A program made the translations under genes and the position numbers. A stretch of 35,831 nt of DNA from a virus: positions 1 through 35,831 of the IMG/VR virus record IMGVR_UViG_3300020430_000043. One strand, written 5' to 3'. Each line of letters opens with the position of its first letter. Positions within the stretch are counted from its first letter, which is position 1. Under the pieces are notes generated by a model that did not search any database, had not been told where the DNA came from, and was given only the letters and a program-made list of their open reading frames with translations. Below, one piece after another: positions 18,065 to 26,099 of this stretch.

Positions 18065-19291
18065 TTAAGTTTTAATCCATTTAGATTTGTTACGCATAAC
18101 TTGTACTATCTCATCAAGCTTTATATTAGATAATCTTATTTTTGTATTTCTTAGTTTAGCGCTTTTTTCATTTCTATATCTTCTTACTATATATTCAGGA
18201 GTATTTTTTTTCGTAGCTAATACTGCATGATTTACATACGCATACACAGCTTCTTCTGCTAGTTTTGGTACTTTAGATTCTGCATCATATGCAAGGCCGT
18301 CTGATATATATTCAAATATAATTAGTTTATCTCGTAGATTACTAGAAAAAGAAACCTTACCTTCTCTATAGTTCATTGTAAACCAACCATTTTTTTGTGT
18401 TGTTTCTGGGTCTAATCCATATCTTTCTCCCCAAAATCCTTCATAACCATATCCATAAAATGCACCGGGATAAACTCCAGAGTTTATATTATTAACATCT
18501 ATATTTCCTGTTAATAAACGATCGTTAGCGTTTGCCCATCTTTCTTCTGTTATAGACGTAGTATTTAAACCATCTTCAAAGTTATCTTGTATTGGTATTG
18601 ATTGCCAATCTTGAGGCAATAAACTATAAGGATTTGAAGTTAATGTAGTAGGATATATTACATGTTTAACACCTAAAGTATCAATCCACGAAAGTTTTAC
18701 ATAATTAACATAGTCTTGAGGAAGTGGTAAAGATAAATTATCAGGTATTGTAGCTTCTTGAGAATGTATACTTTGTAATGTATCATAACTAAATTCTTGT
18801 AAAGCTCGTTTTACATGAAAAATAATATCTGTTCGTTTTACTTTTTCTATAAGCTTACCGGGCCCAACGTATGCTATTAAAAAATTTGTTACTAAATCAG
18901 AAACTTTTACATAACCATAGCCACCGTAGTTTTCTTCTACAATATCACCAAAAGCATCTTGATTACCATAATAACCACCTGTTAATATTTTTAATTGTAC
19001 TACAATAACTGTGTATTGAGCAGGTGTTGCGGTTATAGTTATAACATTATCTACAACAGTATATGGATTAGTATATTCAGTAAAAGTTCCTGGCATACCG
19101 TCTGCACTTGTATATAGCTTAAAATTATTATTAGCGTATTCTACAGAGTTAGGATCATAATTACCTAAAAATAAATCAGTATTAAATGTTGCAGTATACG
19201 TATTTGTAGTACCATCTGCAACAAAACTTTGTACACCTGCATAATATTGCGAATTAGTTTCCTGGATTAATCCACCATCTGGGCTTGCCAT
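18065..19291 (-). CDS. Tail tube / head-tail connector (ring) protein
   Basis: 408 residues with no enzymatic motif. The first 120 are beta-rich. A helical middle (about 130-180, with IEKVKRTDIIFHVKRALQEF) then leads to LPLPQDYVNYVKLSW, a pattern I associate with podovirus tail tube/adaptor proteins. The C terminus is basic and helical (NEKSAKLRNTKIRLSNIKLD). It lies between the 251-residue connector protein and the nozzle gene, 3 bases after the first and 4 bases before the second, exactly where short-tailed phages encode the tail tube. I infer that it forms a ring under the portal. The choice between adaptor ring and tube hub is open. Confidence 0.7.
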   Translation of the reverse strand: MASPDGGLIQETNSQYYAGVQSFVADGTTNTYTATFNTDLFLGNYDPNSVEYANNNFKLYTSADGMPGTFTEYTNPYTVVDNVITITATPAQYTVIVVQLKILTGGYYGNQDAFGDIVEENYGGYGYVKVSDLVTNFLIAYVGPGKLIEKVKRTDIIFHVKRALQEFSYDTLQSIHSQEATIPDNLSLPLPQDYVNYVKLSWIDTLGVKHVIYPTTLTSNPYSLLPQDWQSIPIQDNFEDGLNTTSITEERWANANDRLLTGNIDVNNINSGVYPGAFYGYGYEGFWGERYGLDPETTQKNGWFTMNYREGKVSFSSNLRDKLIIFEYISDGLAYDAESKVPKLAEEAVYAYVNHAVLATKKNTPEYIVRRYRNEKSAKLRNTKIRLSNIKLDEIVQVMRNKSKWIKT

Positions 19292-19294
19292 ATT

Positions 19295-20050
19295 CTATGA
19301 TTTTTTATTTATTTCGTCCATTTGTACTTGTTGGGCAGCTGCTTGAACAATTTGAGGATCTTTAATAATTATACCAGAATACATTAATATTCTTAATATC
19401 ACTTCAGTTTGTTCACTTATATCTAATTCAAAATCTTGTGAACCAGTATTAGTTGCTGCATTATAAACAGCTGTATTATAAACATACTGTCCAAGAGTAC
19501 CTACAGTAAAACCCCACACTACATCTACTGGTTTACGAACATATTGTACTTGTATATCGCTTTGTATAGTGGTTGGCCTAACAAATAAATAATTATTCTC
19601 AAATAAATATGTTGGAAAAGTTTCTGTTGCTTTTGTTAATTTTGACTTTTCAGAAGTATAAAAGTCATTCCTTTGAAGTCTTTGGACTAGTACTTCGTTT
19701 TTGTAAGTAACTTCACCAATACGATATAAGGTAACAGATTTACCATAAGCATCAGTATTAGGTAAAGTAAAATATTTGTCTGTAGTTACAGCGGCAGTTT
19801 GATAAATTGCATTTCCAAATGTTTTAAATACAGCTATTTTTTCATCAATGTTTTCAACACGATCTGAGTAATTCATGTCAGTTTGTGAAACTCGTATTTG
19901 TTGATTTAAGTCTTCAAAATATTTTTCAAATATTTCTAACTGAACCTGTGTTGCAACATTATTAAATTCATTAGGAGTCATATAACCCCTTTGCTCTTTG
20001 TTTAATATTGTCAACACTGTTTGATATACAGTGTTTACGTTTATAGCCAT
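19295..20050 (-). CDS. Head-tail connector / tail ring protein
   Basis: 251 residues. The helical N terminus (VNTVYQTVLTILNKEQRGYM, then NNVATQVQLEIFEKYF) resembles adaptor-type proteins that bind below the portal. A beta-rich middle follows (VTLYRIGEVTY, IQVQYVRKPVDVVWG), and a C-terminal helix contains VQAAAQQVQMDEINKKS. It directly precedes the tail-tube gene, 3 bases apart, and follows a 63-base spacer with a hairpin. Its position after the capsid gene and before the tube gene fits a connector role in podoviruses. Family-level identity is from memory of similar marine phage genes rather than from a single diagnostic motif. Confidence 0.65.
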   Translation of the reverse strand: MAINVNTVYQTVLTILNKEQRGYMTPNEFNNVATQVQLEIFEKYFEDLNQQIRVSQTDMNYSDRVENIDEKIAVFKTFGNAIYQTAAVTTDKYFTLPNTDAYGKSVTLYRIGEVTYKNEVLVQRLQRNDFYTSEKSKLTKATETFPTYLFENNYLFVRPTTIQSDIQVQYVRKPVDVVWGFTVGTLGQYVYNTAVYNAATNTGSQDFELDISEQTEVILRILMYSGIIIKDPQIVQAAAQQVQMDEINKKS

Positions 20051-20070
20051 ATTAATCTTTTATAATATAA

Positions 20071-20097
20071 TAGCTGGCCGAATTAACGGCCTAGCTA
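20071..20097. other. GC-rich imperfect hairpin between two structural genes
   Basis: TAGCTGGCCG pairs with CGGCC-T-AGCTA around an AATTAA loop, giving a 10-pair stem with one bulged base. It lies in the 63-base gap between the genes at 20114-20914 and 19295-20050. The sequence following it on the minus strand is AT-rich but not a clean U-run, so a terminator is possible but weak. A processing or attenuation stem is an alternative. Confidence 0.45.
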
Positions 20098-20113
20098 CTA
20101 TATATATTACATG

Positions 20114-20914
20114 TTATCCTAATTTTTTTTGTATTGTTTTATACAATTCAACCCCTTCGTCAGTTTTAAAGTAAGCTGCCATTGCTGAATAAGGATTTTC
20201 ATCAAAAGGTACATTCATTATTTTTCGCCCTGTTTTAGCTATACTAAATGATCTTTGATCTTGAGACAATTTAATAATACCCATTTCCTCAGCAACAATT
20301 GCAACATTTCTTAATTCAACATTTTCATCATTTGCTAATTCTAAAAACAGTTGCGGGTTTTCTTTTGCATAAATCAACACATCTCTTCTTATTTCTTTTG
20401 AACTCATCTTACTAACCTTAGAACCTAAATCTACTCTTAGTATCGCTTCAGCTAATGTTACATCTATTTCCTTAGCAGCATTTAATGCTTCAATAGTAAC
20501 TTCCATTACATCCAAATCATCAACAGCTTCTACCACTGGATCAAATTCTTTATATTTTTTATCTTTTAATGGATGATATATAGAAAGTAATTTTTGTAAA
20601 TTTTGTTGTTGCTTTGGCACAGAAAGTATACCGTTTCTAAATATAATATGTCCTAATGTTGCCTCTCCTTTTTGTTCATCTACAAATGGTGAAGTTTGGT
20701 TAGTTGCATACCTTAATTCTCTTTGTTGATTTGTTGTTTCATCAAACCATAATAATGGATATTTGTATGTATGTCTTGATGCTATTGTATATGTTAAAGG
20801 ACTATGTTCGCCTAATAACAAATATGTACGATCTTTAACTTCCCAACTATTTTTTTTAGCAATAGGTTGAGCTACAGGTTTAGGTGTAGCTTTTTTCTTT
20901 GTTGTTTTTTCCAT
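20114..20914 (-). CDS. Structural protein between capsid and connector genes, role unknown
   Basis: 266 residues. The Lys/Pro/Ala-rich N terminus (1-22) is probably disordered. A beta-rich part follows, with SPLTYTIASRHTYKYPLLWF, then a helical acidic part (about 125-215). The C terminus begins with an LSQDQRSFSI...GRKIMNVPF segment and ends in helix. I recall proteins of this kind next to capsid genes in Bacteroidota phages, but their function is not known to me. The gene lies just after the capsid gene and its terminator and before the connector genes. Head completion, neck or minor capsid roles are all plausible. Confidence 0.6.
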   Translation of the reverse strand: MEKTTKKKATPKPVAQPIAKKNSWEVKDRTYLLLGEHSPLTYTIASRHTYKYPLLWFDETTNQQRELRYATNQTSPFVDEQKGEATLGHIIFRNGILSVPKQQQNLQKLLSIYHPLKDKKYKEFDPVVEAVDDLDVMEVTIEALNAAKEIDVTLAEAILRVDLGSKVSKMSSKEIRRDVLIYAKENPQLFLELANDENVELRNVAIVAEEMGIIKLSQDQRSFSIAKTGRKIMNVPFDENPYSAMAAYFKTDEGVELYKTIQKKLG

Positions 20915-20948
20915 GATATAATAAAATTAAATAAATAAAAAAGACAAT

Positions 20949-20972
20949 AGAGGGTAGCATAAACTACCCTCT
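20949..20972 (-). terminator. Rho-independent terminator after the major capsid gene
   Basis: A perfect 9-pair inverted repeat, AGAGGGTAG and CTACCCTCT, is separated by a 6-base loop. Read on the minus strand it is followed by ATTGTCTTTTTT, a good U-run. It begins 15 bases past the capsid gene's stop codon. It is the only clear intrinsic terminator I see in the window and would give the capsid transcript a defined 3' end. Confidence 0.85.
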
Positions 20973-20986
20973 TTGCCTAGTAAATA

Positions 20987-22450
20987 TTATGAAGATGTAA
21001 ATAACACGAAGTTATTTGCACCTTGCACACACAAACATCTTTCTGATAGGAAATGTACTACCATCGAGTCAACGTCTGTAGTGAAAGCACCACCAGCAGA
21101 ACCAGTGATCCAAGATTTCATACGTCTGTCTTCTGTTTGTGAAGCTCTATATCTAACGTGCAAGAAAGGACGTCTAATGTTAGAACCTAGTATTTGGTCA
21201 TATACAGTTGAAGTACCAGCTGGAATTAATACTCCATCAATACCTGAAACTGCAACGCCACCTCTTGTAGAAGCGTCATTTAAATATTTCCAGTCTGTTT
21301 TATAGAAATCATAAGAACCTCTTCTAAATCCTGAAAAACCAAGATTTAAAGCCATTTCTTCTGAATTTTCAAATAAACCAAAAGCTGTACCACCTTGCAT
21401 ACCAGTTGAAATACTAGCAAGCATGTCGTCAATATCTAATGATGTATTTCTATTTAAGAAAAGCATATTTTCTTCAATAGCTCCTTGAGTATCTAAGTTT
21501 TTAAGGATGCTATCAAATTCACCTAATCCAGCTGCTGCACTAAAGTTATTTAGTACGTTACCTCTAGACTGTATAGCAGCAAATAAGCCTTCAGTTCCAC
21601 CAATTACTGGCGCAAGACCAGCAACACCAGAACCTGCAGCGGCTTTTTCACCTTCTACTACTGCCATTTCTAAGTAATCTTCAAATCTTAATCTAGTTTC
21701 AGATTCAGCTTTTAAATACCATAGATAACCTGATGTACCATCTTCCGTTGCTACTTCAATCCAACCAATTTGAGCCATATCTGAACCGTTAATTTCGTAA
21801 CGATCTTTGATAATAATTGGTCTATTGTTGAATTGAGTTAGTATAGGAGTAATACTTTTAATATCTGTATCTCCGGTACCTTTTCTATATTCTGAACCAT
21901 AAACAAATATTTTAAGACCTGCTAATACATTACCTGCAGAACCTAAAGTTGTAGATAAATTTGCTCCAGTATATGTAGCAACTGTAATTGTAGCTGTTGC
22001 ATTACCTCCAGCCACTGTACCAGTGCTACCAGTTACCAAAGCTTTTACCTCTGCACCTGTTGCGGGATTCATTACTACTAATGTATCATTTACAGAAATG
22101 TTGTTATCAACAAAATCTGGTCCTAAAGTAGCATTTAATGTAAAAGTTAAGTCAGTATTGTTTGCAGCTTTGCTTACATCGTTATAAGCTACGTGTAACC
22201 TATTTTGTTCTGACCAAATAACCTGATCAGAAGTCATAGGCATTTCAGCTCCTACCATACGTAAGAAACCTGAAAGAGTTCTATTACCGTATCTTTCTAC
22301 TTCTTGTTCGTAGACTTCAGGTAAATATTGTTGTGCAAAATCAGCAAAATCAGCTCCGGCAGAATCAGTAAACTGAATGTAGTTAGTAGACAAAATTTGC
22401 TGTTTGGCACTTGGTTTAATTGCCCCAAATTGGGGAGTAACATTTGCCAT
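20987..22450 (-). CDS. Major capsid protein
   Basis: 487 residues, expected to form the icosahedral shell (HK97 fold inferred). Position is classical: terminase, portal, scaffold, then this gene, and it alone is followed by a strong terminator. Recognisable stretches are YGNRTLSGFLRMVGAEMPM (55-73), KDRYEINGSDMAQIGW near 215-230, and the C-terminal GVLIPAGTSTVYDQ...RPFLHVRYRAS with FLSERCLCVQGANNFVLF at the end. I associate these with capsid proteins of marine Bacteroidota phages. Residues about 95-190 are Ala/Thr/Gly-rich and beta-like, probably an inserted surface domain. The start ATG follows an A-rich sequence with no Shine-Dalgarno, 5 bases after the scaffold stop. Confidence 0.85.
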   Translation of the reverse strand: MANVTPQFGAIKPSAKQQILSTNYIQFTDSAGADFADFAQQYLPEVYEQEVERYGNRTLSGFLRMVGAEMPMTSDQVIWSEQNRLHVAYNDVSKAANNTDLTFTLNATLGPDFVDNNISVNDTLVVMNPATGAEVKALVTGSTGTVAGGNATATITVATYTGANLSTTLGSAGNVLAGLKIFVYGSEYRKGTGDTDIKSITPILTQFNNRPIIIKDRYEINGSDMAQIGWIEVATEDGTSGYLWYLKAESETRLRFEDYLEMAVVEGEKAAAGSGVAGLAPVIGGTEGLFAAIQSRGNVLNNFSAAAGLGEFDSILKNLDTQGAIEENMLFLNRNTSLDIDDMLASISTGMQGGTAFGLFENSEEMALNLGFSGFRRGSYDFYKTDWKYLNDASTRGGVAVSGIDGVLIPAGTSTVYDQILGSNIRRPFLHVRYRASQTEDRRMKSWITGSAGGAFTTDVDSMVVHFLSERCLCVQGANNFVLFTSS

Positions 22451-22470
22451 TTTTTTTAATTTTTAATTTT
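22451..22470 (-). promoter_or_regulatory. A-rich translation start region of the capsid gene (no Shine-Dalgarno)
   Basis: Immediately before the capsid ATG the minus strand reads AAAATTAAAAATTAAAAAAA, with no GGAG-type sequence. Similar A/T-only leaders precede the starts at 23652, 29626, 32089, 34986 and 35765. This is the pattern of Bacteroidota, whose ribosomes mostly do not use Shine-Dalgarno pairing, and it supports the host assignment. The most abundant virion protein having the purest A-rich leader fits high expression. Confidence 0.55.
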
Positions 22471-23652
22471 ACGTGTTTTAATTTTAAGTTTTGAAGAATC
22501 AAGTCCACTAATAGCTTTCACTTTTAAACCATTTACAAACACTTCACCTGAAGCTGTAGGCCTAGGTTCTGTGCTTATATTTTTTGATTTAGCCACTTGT
22601 TCTTTTATAGCATCAGTACGTCCTTGCTCATAAAAGTGGTTAGCAATTGTATCAGCGTTTCTTGCAGTGTAAATAGCTTTATGATAACCTGCAGGATCAC
22701 TCATTTGACCATCTTTGTCTAGAAACGTTCCGACAAATTGTGATAAATCATTTTGTGAATTTGCAACTGAGTTAGGATCTTTAATTCCGTACCTAAATTT
22801 TTTATCTCCTAATTTAAAATCAAAACCTTTGAAATCATTAGAAAAATAGTTATTAGTACGATCAACAAATCCTTGTCTAATAGCTTCTTTACTCTGTTCT
22901 TCTTGTTTATATCGGTTAAAAAAGTCAAGTGCTTTTTGTTGCTCACTATTTACAGAAGGTTTCAACTTGATCTCTTCATAGTATTTTTTCTTAGTTTGCT
23001 CTAAAAAGTTTTTTGCTTTTGCAACTTCTTCTTTATATGCTATTTGTTTCTTACGTATATCTTTTGGATCATCAACCTCTTTGTCATAATCAAAATCTTC
23101 CAAAATAACATTTACGTCTTCTGTATCTAAATGTGGTTTAGTTTGTTTATAATATTCTCTTATTAAAGTATAATCATCAACATTACTGTAATCAGCATTT
23201 AATCTAGCATAATCTTGTATATCACCACCTGTTTCTTTCATAAACTCTATAAGTTTATTTATATTTTCAGGTAGTTCTTCTTTTGCTTCCTTTTGTATTA
23301 CCTCTTTTGGTTCTTGTTTAAGTTCAGTTTTTTCTTCAGTAGTAGCATCTTTTTCCTCTTTATCTTTTTCTTCAATCAATTGTATAGGTGTTTCTACTTC
23401 TGTTTTGCCATCATCGTTATTATTTTTTCCGGCAGGTTCTTCAACTGTTTCTTTGTTGTCTTGCTCTCGAACTCCTTCGCTAGTTTTGGGTTCGTCGCGT
23501 ACAGATACCTCATCTGTGCTTTGCTCCTGAATGGCATTGTTTTCTTCTTTTTTTGTTAAATCTACTTTAGTTACTTCTGATTTTCCAACTAATTTTTTTG
23601 GGGTTTTCTTTTTAATTTTAAAAGAACCCTCTTGTTTTACTTCTTCTGACAT
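22456..23652 (-). CDS. Probable scaffolding protein
   Basis: 398 residues, directly upstream of the capsid gene. Residues 1-130 are extremely charged (Lys/Glu/Asp/Thr repeats) and disordered. The middle 130-300 is helical and charged, suiting the elongated helical fold of scaffolds. The C terminus is basic (SSKLKIKTRKIKN), as in scaffolds that bind the capsid through a positive helix-turn-helix. A similar basic motif, FKIKKKTPKKL, occurs near the N terminus (11-21). There is no protease motif, so this is not an obvious protease-scaffold fusion. The assignment rests on position and composition; direct similarity was not tested. Confidence 0.7.
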   Translation of the reverse strand: MSEEVKQEGSFKIKKKTPKKLVGKSEVTKVDLTKKEENNAIQEQSTDEVSVRDEPKTSEGVREQDNKETVEEPAGKNNNDDGKTEVETPIQLIEEKDKEEKDATTEEKTELKQEPKEVIQKEAKEELPENINKLIEFMKETGGDIQDYARLNADYSNVDDYTLIREYYKQTKPHLDTEDVNVILEDFDYDKEVDDPKDIRKKQIAYKEEVAKAKNFLEQTKKKYYEEIKLKPSVNSEQQKALDFFNRYKQEEQSKEAIRQGFVDRTNNYFSNDFKGFDFKLGDKKFRYGIKDPNSVANSQNDLSQFVGTFLDKDGQMSDPAGYHKAIYTARNADTIANHFYEQGRTDAIKEQVAKSKNISTEPRPTASGEVFVNGLKVKAISGLDSSKLKIKTRKIKN

Positions 23653-23680
23653 AATAAAATAATATTAAATAATTAAAAAT

Positions 23681-26095
23681 TTATCTTGGTTCAAATTGTT
23701 CTAAACCAAAACCATCTAAATTGTCGAATCCTGCTGATTCAAAATCTGTAGGTAATAAATCGTTTTGTCTTTGATTTATTAATTGTGATTGTTGTGTTCC
23801 TTGTATTCTTATACGTTCGTCTTTACGATCTTCTATTTCTTTTTCTTTTATAGTTTCAGCCTCAGACCTTGCTCTTGCTAATTGAATATTATATTCAAAC
23901 TCTTGTTGCATTAATTCTTTTTTAATCAACGCTTCTTGTTGCATACGGCTTATTTCAAAATCTGATTTGGCTCTTTCTAATTGTACCTTAGCTTCGTTTA
24001 TAGCTTGTTGTTTTTGCACTTCTGCTAACGCAGCTGCCTCATTAGTTTTTTGATTTGCTTGAGCTTGTGCTTGTATGTTAGCTTGTGCTTTTTCTTGATC
24101 TGCCTTATCTTTTTGTCTTCTTTTTTGTTTTAATAATTGATTAGCTAATTTAATATTATTAATTTCTCTAATATCAATTGCATCTTCTAAATCAATTCCA
24201 CCAGCTTTAAGTGCTATTTGTATATTTTGTTCTAACTGATTTTTTTCTTCAGCATCTGGTTCTAATTCTAAAAATATACCAAAATCGTGTAAACATATTT
24301 GTTCAATCTCTTCAAGCGTTTTAACATTAAAAGTATTAATACTATTTATTAAAGCTTGTTTAGTTAAAGGAAATTGTAACGCATCATTTATTCTTAAACT
24401 TACATTTTCAGCATTTCTAATTGTTATATACATTAATGCTTTTAATACATGTCTTGTTGCCGTATTAGAATTAGCGGCTGCTAACTTTTGTAAACCTACT
24501 AATGCATTTTTATCTGGTGTACTAGCATCTACAGCTTCATTTAAACCAGTAGTATCTCTAATCATTTGTAAATAGTACTGATATGTTTGTATTAAACTTT
24601 GGATTTTTGCAAGTCCACTTGATGATTGTAATTCTTGTATTGGTACTTTACCTCTATTTAATTCTCCATCTTGAGTTAAAGATCTACCTACAATACTACC
24701 TGTTTGAAAATACATATTTAATGCTTCAGCAGGATTATAATTAGTACCGTTCCCTAAATCTACTTCTGCCAAACCATCCATATCTAAATAAACTCCATCA
24801 GGTACTACTCTAGCCAACACTTGTTGTAACTTCAAATGTGTTAACTGTATCATATCTGCAAAGCTTGTGGTTCTGCTAACTAAAGAGTCAATGCGACCTT
24901 TATATATTCTTGGTGCACAAATACTATAATTCATATTTACTTTAGTAACATCACCTAATGGTCTTGTCATATTTTCTGACAATTGCCATTTTATAACTTT
25001 ACTCATACCTAAAACTTTTGCACCAGTATATAAAACCTCTATGCTTCTAGATAATTTTTCAAAATTGTCATTTTCTGGTGGATTAAAGGTATCGTCTTTT
25101 TCTATTGTTTTTTCTAAACCTTGATCTGTTTTTTTAACTTTAAATACTTGATTTGTGTAAGTTTTATATTCAAAAAACAATATAGGTATTAAATTATAAT
25201 CATCTTGTCCTCCATAATTACGCACATAATTACTGTAACTAGCAGGACCTTTATATTTTTGTATTTCTTTTAAATCACTATCTGTTAATTCTGGAAATAA
25301 TCTTTTAACTTCTGATATAGTTAAGTTTTTAACTTCACCTACATAATATATATCATTAAAGTTAGGATCTTCTGTATATGAATAAACCATTGTGGCTGGA
25401 TCAACATAATCTATAGTTACTCCTTCAGATAAATTAAAATTTGTTTTTGAAGCAGCAATACCTAATACAGCTAAATCATAAGCTAGTCGGCGTTTAGTTT
25501 CATCATATTTATTATAATTAAAAACGTTGCTAATTACTTCTTCTTCTGCAACCTCTATAGATTGTTTATAGTTTAATTGTAAATATAAATCTAGTTCATC
25601 TTTATTTGCTGGTAGTTTATCTGGTTGAGCTGATTTAAAAAAGTTTTCACCTGTAACTTTATTGTATTGTTCTATTATTTGTTTGTTTGTAATATCTCTT
25701 AATGCATTAAACGCAAATTCAGTTCGTTCTTTAACAGCAAAAGGATCTGTAGCAAATGATTTAATTTCATAACCTTTATCTGTCATACCATTAACAATAA
25801 TATCTACAAACTTAGGTAAGATTGGTACAATTTTCCAGTCTAAATTTAAATAAGATAAATCACCATTAATAGATAATTCATCTTTATATTTTTGTATAGG
25901 TTGTTCTCCTCTAGCATATAATCTCAACCTATGGAAATTTTGAAAATTTTGTAAATACCTATCCCCGCTATAGTCTTGATTAAACCACTCATTTTCAATT
26001 GCTTGTGCAACTTGTAGTCCATAATCATAACTGTTCTTTACTGCGTCTGGTACTACCTGATCTGGAAATGAACTGTTATAGTTTGTATATACCAT
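23681..26095 (-). CDS. Portal protein
   Basis: 804 residues, forming the dodecameric DNA gate at one capsid vertex and the docking site for terminase. It lies between terL (4 bases upstream) and the scaffold gene, the standard order. Residues 1-600 have mixed helix and sheet with portal-like stretches such as LPKFVDIIVNGM, TMVYSYTEDPNFNDIYYVGE and DTTGLNEAVDAS. About 640-780 form a very long Gln/Ala/Lys/Glu-rich helix, comparable to the C-terminal barrel of P22-type portals, and the tail ends GFDNLDGFGLEQFEPR. The length is above the usual 500-750, mainly through the helical part. The large size and barrel fit a podovirus. Confidence 0.85.
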   Translation of the reverse strand: MVYTNYNSSFPDQVVPDAVKNSYDYGLQVAQAIENEWFNQDYSGDRYLQNFQNFHRLRLYARGEQPIQKYKDELSINGDLSYLNLDWKIVPILPKFVDIIVNGMTDKGYEIKSFATDPFAVKERTEFAFNALRDITNKQIIEQYNKVTGENFFKSAQPDKLPANKDELDLYLQLNYKQSIEVAEEEVISNVFNYNKYDETKRRLAYDLAVLGIAASKTNFNLSEGVTIDYVDPATMVYSYTEDPNFNDIYYVGEVKNLTISEVKRLFPELTDSDLKEIQKYKGPASYSNYVRNYGGQDDYNLIPILFFEYKTYTNQVFKVKKTDQGLEKTIEKDDTFNPPENDNFEKLSRSIEVLYTGAKVLGMSKVIKWQLSENMTRPLGDVTKVNMNYSICAPRIYKGRIDSLVSRTTSFADMIQLTHLKLQQVLARVVPDGVYLDMDGLAEVDLGNGTNYNPAEALNMYFQTGSIVGRSLTQDGELNRGKVPIQELQSSSGLAKIQSLIQTYQYYLQMIRDTTGLNEAVDASTPDKNALVGLQKLAAANSNTATRHVLKALMYITIRNAENVSLRINDALQFPLTKQALINSINTFNVKTLEEIEQICLHDFGIFLELEPDAEEKNQLEQNIQIALKAGGIDLEDAIDIREINNIKLANQLLKQKRRQKDKADQEKAQANIQAQAQANQKTNEAAALAEVQKQQAINEAKVQLERAKSDFEISRMQQEALIKKELMQQEFEYNIQLARARSEAETIKEKEIEDRKDERIRIQGTQQSQLINQRQNDLLPTDFESAGFDNLDGFGLEQFEPR

Positions 26096-26099
26096 TTAC

